Shown one piece after another: positions 1 to 6,502 of a DNA stretch of 64,000 nucleotides. The translations under genes were made by a program, and so were the position numbers. The DNA comes from DATATB01 sp036268995. Lineage in GTDB: Bacteria > Planctomycetota > Planctomycetia > Pirellulales > PNKZ01. Where the stretch lies: contig DATATB010000090.1 in the NCBI GenBank assembly GCA_036268995.1, positions 71,584 to 135,583 of the forward strand. Reading direction: 5' to 3'. The notes under the pieces are model-generated. The model worked only from the letters and a program-made list of their open reading frames with translations. It ran no database searches and had not been told where the DNA came from. Position 1 is the first letter of the stretch. Each line of letters opens with the position of its first letter.

Positions 1-249
1 GCCTGCCTGGCCGGCATGTGGCGGCTAATGGCGCGGGGAGGTGCCGCTCGTCGCGCCCCGGTAGCGGAATTCGTGAGAATTCCGCAAGCCCTCGGAAAGA
101 TCCATCCGGCACTAGCGACGTTCACGACAGCCTGCCGCGAATAATCGCGGCTGAGGATCGACCGAAGAATAACTTCTCCACAACCCCTCTCCCCTTGGGA
201 GAGGGCAGGGTGAGGGCCGGGAGGAACGGAAGTTATTCTTCGGTCGATC
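1..249. other. left-edge region without a supported gene
   Basis: No reading frame here has a convincing start, ribosome binding site or recognisable product. The first bases could be the 3' end of a gene lying left of the window, but this cannot be decided. The stretch is dominated by repeats: one 24-nt unit at 61-84, a small hairpin at 135-150 (CCGCGA/TCGCGG arms) and a 98-bp inverted-repeat element at 154-251. Confidence 0.5.
61..84 (+). repeat. 24-nt palindromic repeat unit, single copy
   Basis: Single copy of the dispersed family with the form GTAGCGGAA, two variable bases, CGTGAGA, two variable bases, TTCCG. The same unit recurs at five other loci in the window, mostly as inverted pairs. 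Each unit is itself partly palindromic, so the transcript would fold into a short hairpin. Confidence 0.75.
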
Positions 250-251
250 CT
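154..251. repeat. 98-bp element with 23-bp perfect terminal inverted repeats
   Basis: Positions 154-176 and 229-251 are perfect reverse complements, starting AGGATCGACC on the left and ending GGTCGATCCT on the right. The interior (181-218) holds a second, C-rich/G-rich inverted motif of the type CCCTCTCCCC..GGGAGAGGG followed by GGGTGAGGG, a common bacterial intergenic repeat type. The right arm supplies two bases of the stop codon of the neighbouring lipoprotein gene. It may be a small non-autonomous mobile element or a strong bidirectional terminator; the sequence does not separate these. Confidence 0.7.
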
Positions 252-510
252 ACTGGTCGTAAACACTTTTGCCGTTCACTTCGATCTGCACGTGCTGTCC
301 ATCGCGGCGGACGACGATCGTCGAGGGCTCGTGTGGGATAGGGATCGTTTTTCCATCGACCGTGAACTGCCAGTTGGCGTACTGCACGAGCTTATCGTTC
401 ACGACTTCGTTGAACGTATCGCTGTCGTTGCTCACCCGGTACGTGGCGACCGACTTGCCGCTACAGCCTGCCACGACCAGGCACAGCATGACCGCCAAAA
501 ACGCTCGCAT
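250..510 (-). CDS. small lipoprotein, function unknown
   Basis: The 86-residue product opens with a lipoprotein signal: charged start, hydrophobic stretch, then a V-A-G-C lipobox, so Cys16 is the likely lipidated residue. The mature part is about 70 residues of beta-type sequence with no family I recognise. The ATG at 510 is chosen because GGAG lies about 8 bases upstream; the frame stays open further upstream but without a signal peptide at its start. The stop codon sits on the edge of the 98-bp inverted-repeat element. It is divergent from the redoxin/cytochrome gene. Lipoprotein status is fairly secure; the role is unknown. Confidence 0.7.
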   Translation of the reverse strand: MRAFLAVMLCLVVAGCSGKSVATYRVSNDSDTFNEVVNDKLVQYANWQFTVDGKTIPIPHEPSTIVVRRDGQHVQIEVNGKSVYDQ

Positions 511-634
511 CGCAATTTCTCCGGGAATAGTGCCTGCAATACCATAGGCATTCCCCCCCGCACGAGGCCAGGAAAAAGCTACATTTTGACTGGCACCGCT
601 TCGGTGCGTCAGCCACGCTTTTTTCCTGCTCAGT

Positions 635-2539
635 ATGCTCACCCCGGCCGTCGTCATCTTGAACTGTTGGCTGGTCGCCGGTCTGGCTGGCGATGCCGCG
701 GTGCGCGATTTCGAGCTGCGCGATACGCAGGCCCAGCCGCATCGGCTGGCCGATTGGGACGAGCACGAGTTCCTGGCGATTGTGTTCCTGGGCGTTGAAT
801 GTCCGCTGGCAAACTTGTATGCCGAGACGCTAAACGATTTGGCCGGGCGTTATGCTTCGCGCGGCGTGTTGCTAGTCGGCATCGATGCCAATTGGCACGA
901 CTCGCTGGGAGAAATCGACGCGTTTGCCCGGCGCCATCAACTTCGATTTCCGCTGTTCAAGGATACTGACGGATCGGCGGCCGCTGCGCTGGCTGCCACG
1001 CGCACGCCGCAGTGCGTGGTGCTCGATCGCCAGCGGCGCGTGCGCTATCGCGGCCGGATCGACGATCGCTACACGGTTACCGCCCGCCGCGAGCAGGCCG
1101 GACGATCGGATCTGGCGGCCGCCTTGGACGACTTGCTGGCCGGCCGCCGAGTCGCCATACCGCACACCGCAGCCACCGGCTGCATGATCGCCCGTAGTAG
1201 CGGAAGTCGTGAGAATTCCGCCGCCAAAGATGATGCCCGCCCCACGGAATTCTCACGAATTCCGCTACCCGCCGTGACGTTCTCCAAGGACATCGGGCCG
1301 CTCATCGCTCGCCGTTGTTCTGGCTGCCATCGGCCGGGCGAGGCCGCGCCGTTTTCGCTGCTCAGCTACGACGATGCCCAGGCCTGGGCCGCCACGATCG
1401 TCGAAGTCGTCGAGCAAGGCCGCATGCCTCCCTGGCAAGCCAACCCGCGCTTCGGCACCTTCGCCAACGACGCGCATTTGTCCGCCGACGAAAAACGGCT
1501 GATCACCGCTTGGGTCGAAGCCGACTGTCCGGCCGGCGACCCGCGTGGCCTGATGATTGACATGCCGCCGGCCGATGCGTCGGGCTGGGCCATTGGGGCC
1601 CCGGACTGCGTGTTCGAACTGCCCGAGCCGTTTGCCGTGCCGGCTCAAGGCGTGATCGATTATCGCCTGGTCACGGTCGATCCGCAGTTGTCGCACGATG
1701 TCTGGGTGACGGCCGCCGAAATCCGGCCGGGCAACCGGGCCGTGGTGCATCACGCCAGCGTCTTCTTGCAGCCGCCCGGCGAAAGCGATCCAGTCGAAGC
1801 CGGCTCGCTGGGCTCAATTTGCCTGGCCGCCATGGCCCCCGGCAGCGGCCCGACCGTGTTGCCACCAGGCATGGCCAAGCTGCTGCCTGCCGGCTGGAAG
1901 CTGGTGTTCGTCGTGCACTACGTACCGATCGGCAAGCCCGCCAGCGATCAAACGCGTTTGGGCCTCAAATTCACCGACGCCGCCGACGTCGAGCACGAGG
2001 TGGCCACGCGGCTGGTGAACGACGAGCATCTGACGATTCCGCCCTTTGCGGCCGACCATCGCGTCGAGCACCAGTGCACGCTGGGCGAAGACGTGCTGCT
2101 GCTGTCGCTGTTTCCGCATCTGCACGTGCGAGGCAAATCTTTCCGCTACGAGGCGCTGTACCACGACGGCCGTAGCGAGATTCTGCTCGACGTGCCGCAT
2201 TGGAATTTCGGCTGGCAGACGCGGTACGAGCTGGCCGAGCCCAAGCGCCTGGCCGCCGGCACCGTGATCCGTTGCACGGCCGTGTACGACAACTCGCAAG
2301 CCAACCCGGCCAATCCCGATCCCAGCGCCACCGTCCACACCGGTCCGCAAAGCTGGGATGAGATGTTCAACGGCTATTTTGATGTGGCCCGACTGACGCC
2401 GCCGGGCCAGAGCGGCTCCGCCGAGCACGGGCAGGCGAATTGGCGGGTGCTGGTCATACCTGTGTGTCTTGCCTTGTGGACGCTGCTGAGGCGAAAAAAT
2501 CGATTGAGCAGAGCGGGGATGTCCGGATGCGCGCGGTGA
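635..2539 (+). CDS. redoxin / cytochrome c / copper type II monooxygenase-like fusion protein
   Basis: The 634-residue protein has three parts. Residues about 20-165 form a thioredoxin-like redoxin domain with an E-C-P-L-A active-site type motif (Cys56), the single-Cys form often seen in planctomycetes. Residues about 215-290 carry a cytochrome c haem site, C228-S-G-C231-H232. Residues about 310-600 resemble the copper type II ascorbate-dependent monooxygenase fold, with His372-His373 and a P-H-L-H pair at 495/497 as candidate copper ligands. A C-terminal hydrophobic helix followed by R-R-K-N-R would anchor it in the membrane. An inverted pair of dispersed repeat units is inserted in frame between the redoxin and haem domains. 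An exported redox role is inferred; the substrate is unknown. Confidence 0.75.
   Translation: MLTPAVVILNCWLVAGLAGDAAVRDFELRDTQAQPHRLADWDEHEFLAIVFLGVECPLANLYAETLNDLAGRYASRGVLLVGIDANWHDSLGEIDAFARRHQLRFPLFKDTDGSAAAALAATRTPQCVVLDRQRRVRYRGRIDDRYTVTARREQAGRSDLAAALDDLLAGRRVAIPHTAATGCMIARSSGSRENSAAKDDARPTEFSRIPLPAVTFSKDIGPLIARRCSGCHRPGEAAPFSLLSYDDAQAWAATIVEVVEQGRMPPWQANPRFGTFANDAHLSADEKRLITAWVEADCPAGDPRGLMIDMPPADASGWAIGAPDCVFELPEPFAVPAQGVIDYRLVTVDPQLSHDVWVTAAEIRPGNRAVVHHASVFLQPPGESDPVEAGSLGSICLAAMAPGSGPTVLPPGMAKLLPAGWKLVFVVHYVPIGKPASDQTRLGLKFTDAADVEHEVATRLVNDEHLTIPPFAADHRVEHQCTLGEDVLLLSLFPHLHVRGKSFRYEALYHDGRSEILLDVPHWNFGWQTRYELAEPKRLAAGTVIRCTAVYDNSQANPANPDPSATVHTGPQSWDEMFNGYFDVARLTPPGQSGSAEHGQANWRVLVIPVCLALWTLLRRKNRLSRAGMSGCAR
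1197..1268. repeat. inverted pair of 24-nt repeat units inside a coding sequence
   Basis: A forward unit at 1197-1220 and an inverted unit at 1245-1268 span exactly 72 bp, so the surrounding reading frame is kept. They encode an odd Ser/Arg-rich linker containing S-R-E-N-S and E-F-S-R-I-P between the redoxin and cytochrome domains. The flanks carry recognisable domains, so the pair looks like an insertion tolerated in a linker. Confidence 0.8.
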
Positions 2540-2593
2540 CGCGGTGACTTGCCTTCGGAAAAGGGTTTTACGGACAGGGGAGTCGATGGTGCT

Positions 2594-2661
2594 CCCACCC
2601 CTCACCCCCGCCCCGCTCGGCTGAGCTCGCCGCAAGCCCTCTCCCACAAGGGCGAGGCGGG
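2594..2661. repeat. C-rich intergenic repeat between convergent genes
   Basis: CCCTCACCCCCGCC is followed about 30 bases on by CCCTCTCCCACAAGGGCGAGG, the same family as the core of the 154-251 element. It sits between two convergent genes and may help end transcription from both sides. The rest of the gap 2540-2700 shows nothing else. Confidence 0.5.
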
Positions 2662-2700
2662 AAAGAGAAGCGGCTGACGCCGCAGGGCGCGCCGTCTTTG

Positions 2701-3258
2701 CTACCGCCGCAGGCCCAGCGCGTCGGCGGCGCGGGTCATGGCGTCGATCACGAACTGAATGTGCTCGTCCAGCGGCACGCCCAGGTCTTCGGCCCCGCGG
2801 GTGATGTCTTCGCGGCTCACGGCTGCGGCAAAACTCTTTTGCTTGAGCTTCTTCTTGACGCTCGAAGCCTGCATGCCCACGATCCCCTCGGGCCGCATCA
2901 GCGCCACGGCCGTGCAGAAGCCGGCCAGCTCGTCGCAGGCGTACAGTGCCTTGTCCAGCCGCGAGACGCGCGGGCAGTCGGGCAGATAGTCGGCGTGCGA
3001 CTTGATGGCGTAGATTACCTGCTCGGGATATCCGTGCTGGTGCAGAATCTCGGCCCCTTTCAACGGATGATCGGGCGGATCGGGCCAGCGCTCGTAGTCG
3101 AAGTCATGCAGCAAGCCGACGATGCCCCACGTCTCGACGTCCTCGCCGAACTTTTCGGCATACGCCCGCATGGCCGCTTCGACCGCCAGCATGTGCTTGC
3201 GCAGGCTGTCGCTAGCCGTGTACTCACAAACCAGGTTCCAAGCATCGTCGCGTTGCAT
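2701..3258 (-). CDS. HD-domain hydrolase
   Basis: The 185-residue product is a compact HD-superfamily metal-dependent phosphohydrolase. The diagnostic His-Asp pair is in L-L-H-D-F-D-Y, preceded by an early His (R-K-H-M-L-A-V) and followed by H-P-L-K-G and a S-H-A-D motif, the order of metal ligands expected for the fold. The ATG at 3258 is chosen because the family sequence begins there (M-Q-R-D-D-A-W) and AAGGTG lies just upstream; the open frame extends to 3561 but that part reads like non-coding DNA and overlaps the divergent sulfatase start. No signal peptide, so cytoplasmic. Substrate unknown; small HD proteins of this kind often act on nucleotides. Confidence 0.8.
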   Translation of the reverse strand: MQRDDAWNLVCEYTASDSLRKHMLAVEAAMRAYAEKFGEDVETWGIVGLLHDFDYERWPDPPDHPLKGAEILHQHGYPEQVIYAIKSHADYLPDCPRVSRLDKALYACDELAGFCTAVALMRPEGIVGMQASSVKKKLKQKSFAAAVSREDITRGAEDLGVPLDEHIQFVIDAMTRAADALGLRR

Positions 3259-3445
3259 GGCACCTTGATACAAAAGTTCAGCCCCCAACACCAGCCGCGC
3301 GGCCCCACAGAGGGCGTTGGCGGGGCGTTTGGCGTGGTCCAGGCAAAAAACGCTCGTTTGAGCGGGTCGATTCGCGAGGCGCGGTGGGCTATGGTAAGAC
3401 TGGGCAAAGAACTGGTTTTGCAGCCTGGAAGTGGAGCAATCTGTA

Positions 3446-5056
3446 ATGAGCATCCCGCCTCGATTCAAACTGTCAGCGCGATTTGCGATACGGCTCGTGC
3501 TGGCCGCGGTGCTGTTGAGCTGTGCAGCCACGGCCTGGGCCGCACCGGCGACGCGGCCCAATATCGTGCTGATCTTTTCCGACGATCACGCCTATCAGGC
3601 GATTAGCGCGTACGACGACCCGCGAAAATTGCTCGAAACGCCCAACATCGATCGGCTGGCCCGCGAAGGCATGCGCTTCGACCGTTGCCTGGTCACCAAT
3701 TCGATCTGCGGTCCCAGCCGCGCGGTGGTGCTCACCGGCAAGTATTCGCACCTCAATGGCTTTTACAACAACAGCAACAGCCGCTTCGACGGCTCGCAGA
3801 CCACGTTTCCAAAACTCTTGCAAGCGGCCGGCTACCAGACGGCCGTGATCGGCAAGTGGCATCTGATGACCGATCCGACCGGCTTCGACCATTGGCAAAT
3901 CCTGCCGGGCCAGGGCATGTATTACAACCCGCCCATGATCCGCAACGGCGAGAAGGTGCAAGAGCACGGCTACGTGACGGAAGTGATTACCGATCGCACG
4001 CTCGACTGGCTCAAGAGCCGCGATCGTCAGAAGCCGTTCATGTTGATGATGCAGCACAAGGCCCCGCACCGCGAGTGGGATCCGGCGCTTGGTGAGTTGC
4101 AGCAGACAGACTTGAGCGAGTCCGAGCCGGGCAACCGCAAGTATCCCGAGCCGCCCACGTTGTTCGACGATTATGCCGGCCGCGGGATTGCCGAGCGCGA
4201 CCAGGACATGACGATCGCCAAGACCATGAACGACAAGGATCTCAAGCTCGGCCCGCCGCCCAAGCAACTCGACGAAGCGCAGCAGCGGGCGTGGAATGCC
4301 TATTACGATCCGCGCAACGCCGAGTTCCGCCGTAAGGATCTGCAAGGCCGGGCGCTGGTGCGCTGGAAGTACCAGCGCTACATGCACGATTACCTGGCCT
4401 GCGTCAAACGCGTGGACGACAGCGTCGGCCGGCTGCTTCAGTATCTCGACGACGAGGGACTGAGCGAGAATACGCTCGTGATTTACAGCTCGGACCAGGG
4501 TTTTTTTCTGGGCGAGCACGGTTGGTTCGACAAGCGTTGGATTTTTGAAGAATCGCTGCGGACGCCGCTGCTGGTGCGCTGGCCGGGCGTCACCGCTGGC
4601 GGAAGCGAGAATAACCAGATCGTGTCGAACCTGGACTTTGCCGAAACGTTTCTGGATGCCGCCGGCGTGACGGTGCCCAGCGAGATGCAAGGCCGCAGCC
4701 TGGTGCCGATTCTGCGCGGCCAGGCGCCGGCCGACTGGCGCAAGAGTTTCTATTATCAATATTACGAGTATCCCCAGCCGCACCACGTCCGCCCGCACTA
4801 CGGCGTCGTCACCGAGCGCTACAAGCTCATCCATTTCTACGGTAGCGATGCCGACTATTGGGAGTTATTTGATCGCGAGACCGATCCGCAGGAGATGCTG
4901 AGCGTGTTTGGTCAGTCGAAGTATGCCACCGCGCAGCACAAGCTGGACGAAGAGCTCGCGCAGTTGCGCCGCGAATTGAAAGTCCCCGAGCACGATCCCC
5001 CCGGCGCCTCCGGCCAGCGCCCAGGTAAAGCACCGAATAAAAAGGCGAAGTCATGA
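3446..5056 (+). CDS. exported sulfatase (formylglycine type)
   Basis: About 536 residues with an N-terminal signal peptide ending near A-W-A-A. The sulfatase signature C88-G-P-S-R lies in a T-N-S-I-C-G-P-S-R-A context; Cys88 would be converted to formylglycine. Other family marks are N-I-V-L-I-F-S-D-D-H near the start (metal Asp pair), G-K-W-H, a later S-D-Q-G-F-F-L-G-E-H-G metal motif and the C-terminal D-R-E-T-D-P-Q-E-M segment. The ATG at 3446 has GGAG about 9 bases upstream; a GTG at 3431 is an alternative. The stop overlaps the start of a second sulfatase (ATGA), so the two are translationally coupled. Likely removes sulfate from polysaccharides in the periplasm; substrate not deducible. 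Confidence 0.9.
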   Translation: MSIPPRFKLSARFAIRLVLAAVLLSCAATAWAAPATRPNIVLIFSDDHAYQAISAYDDPRKLLETPNIDRLAREGMRFDRCLVTNSICGPSRAVVLTGKYSHLNGFYNNSNSRFDGSQTTFPKLLQAAGYQTAVIGKWHLMTDPTGFDHWQILPGQGMYYNPPMIRNGEKVQEHGYVTEVITDRTLDWLKSRDRQKPFMLMMQHKAPHREWDPALGELQQTDLSESEPGNRKYPEPPTLFDDYAGRGIAERDQDMTIAKTMNDKDLKLGPPPKQLDEAQQRAWNAYYDPRNAEFRRKDLQGRALVRWKYQRYMHDYLACVKRVDDSVGRLLQYLDDEGLSENTLVIYSSDQGFFLGEHGWFDKRWIFEESLRTPLLVRWPGVTAGGSENNQIVSNLDFAETFLDAAGVTVPSEMQGRSLVPILRGQAPADWRKSFYYQYYEYPQPHHVRPHYGVVTERYKLIHFYGSDADYWELFDRETDPQEMLSVFGQSKYATAQHKLDEELAQLRRELKVPEHDPPGASGQRPGKAPNKKAKS

Positions 5057-6393
5057 AGTTGTCAAACGTCGGATTGCTGTTGCCGATCGTCGTCTGCCTA
5101 GGCGCATTTCTGCCCGAGGTGCAGGCGGCGCGGCCGAACGTGCTGTTTCTGTTTGCGGACGATCAGCGGGCCGATGGATTGGCGGCGCTGGGCAACCCAG
5201 TGCTCAAAACACCGAATCTCGATCGGCTCGTCCACTCGGGCATGGTCATGCGCAATGCCTACTGCCTGGGGGCCAATCAGCCGGCCGTCTGCACGCCCAG
5301 CCGCAACATGCTGCTCAGCGGCCGCGCGTATTTCCGCTGGAAGGGGAAGCTGGCGTCGGGCGATGAGCCGAACTTTCCCACCAGCATGCAGGCCGCCGGC
5401 TACGAAACGTATCATCACGGCAAACGCGGGAACACGGCCACGGACATTCAAGCCAAGTTCGAGACGAACAAGTATGTCAAGGACGAGTACGATCGCACCA
5501 ACGGCCAGCCCTGCCGGGACATCGTCAACGACGCGATCCAGTTTCTCGACGAGCGGCACGACCCGCGGCCGTTTTTCATGTACCTGGCTTTCAGCAATCC
5601 GCACGATCCGCGCGTGGCGGCCGACGAGTATCGCCGGCTGTATGACGAAGGATCGATTCCGCTGCCGAAGAATTACCTGCCGCAGCATCCGTTCGACAAC
5701 GGCGACATGGCGATCCGCGACGAACGGCTCGCCCCCTGGCCGCGCACCGAAAGCGAAGTCCGCCGCCACTTGCACGACTATTACGCGGTCATCAGCGCCA
5801 TGGACCACCACATCGGCCGGCTGCTCGCGCGGCTCGACAAGCTCGGCTTGCGCGAGAACACGATCATCATCTATTCGGCCGATCATGGGCTCGGCATGGG
5901 CAGCCACGGCCTGATGGGCAAGCAAAGCCTGTACGATTCGCACATGAAGCCGCCTTTGATCTTCACGGGGCCGGGCATCCGGCAGGGCGAGTCGCAGGCG
6001 CTGGTGTACTTGATGGATATCTTTCCCACGGTCTGCGACCTGGTCGGCGCTCCCACGCCCGACGGCCTCGACGGCCGCAGCTTTGCCGGCGTGCTGCGCG
6101 GCGAGTCGACCAAGGCGCGGGACGAATTGTTTCTAGCCTATCGCGACGTGCAGCGTGCCATCCGCGACGAGCGCTGGAAGTTGATCCGCTATCCGCAAGT
6201 GAACGTCACGCAATTGTTCGACCTCCAGAACGATCCGGACGAGATGCACAACCTGGCGGCCGAGCCCAGCCAGGCCGGCCGAGTCGAAAAAATGCTGGCC
6301 GCCCTGCGCAAGGAGCAACAGCACTACGGCGACACCTGCCCGCTCGTGGTCGAGCACCCCAAAGATCCGCACTGGACTCCGCCGGCCAGGTGA
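5053..6393 (+). CDS. exported sulfatase (formylglycine type), second of a coupled pair
   Basis: 446 residues with a signal peptide cleaved after about Q-A-A. The motif C80-T-P-S-R in A-V-C-T-P-S-R-N-M is the formylglycine site. The metal-binding L-F-A-D-D-Q segment, the H-G-K motif, the S-A-D-H-G-L-G-M-G-S-H-G region and the C-terminal Q-N-D-P-D-E-M-H-N-L segment complete the fold. It is shorter than the upstream sulfatase and differs clearly in the active-site surroundings, so the pair probably handles two linkages of one substrate; that is inference. It starts within the last codon of the first sulfatase (ATGA). A repeat pair follows the stop. Confidence 0.9.
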   Translation: MKLSNVGLLLPIVVCLGAFLPEVQAARPNVLFLFADDQRADGLAALGNPVLKTPNLDRLVHSGMVMRNAYCLGANQPAVCTPSRNMLLSGRAYFRWKGKLASGDEPNFPTSMQAAGYETYHHGKRGNTATDIQAKFETNKYVKDEYDRTNGQPCRDIVNDAIQFLDERHDPRPFFMYLAFSNPHDPRVAADEYRRLYDEGSIPLPKNYLPQHPFDNGDMAIRDERLAPWPRTESEVRRHLHDYYAVISAMDHHIGRLLARLDKLGLRENTIIIYSADHGLGMGSHGLMGKQSLYDSHMKPPLIFTGPGIRQGESQALVYLMDIFPTVCDLVGAPTPDGLDGRSFAGVLRGESTKARDELFLAYRDVQRAIRDERWKLIRYPQVNVTQLFDLQNDPDEMHNLAAEPSQAGRVEKMLAALRKEQQHYGDTCPLVVEHPKDPHWTPPAR

Positions 6394-6422
6394 CGGGATA
6401 GTTTGCCAGCCCACGCCGCGTT

Positions 6423-6484
6423 GTAGAGGAAGTCGTGAGGCTTCCGACCTATGCGCTCGACGGAATTCTCACGAATTCCGCTAC
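6423..6484. repeat. inverted pair of 24-nt repeat units
   Basis: Forward unit 6423-6446 (with one A for C change at GTAGAGG) and inverted unit 6461-6484, separated by 14 bases. The pair fills the short gap between two convergent genes and would form hairpins in transcripts from either side. Confidence 0.8.
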
Positions 6485-6502
6485 AGCTACCGAGCGACCC
6501 GT

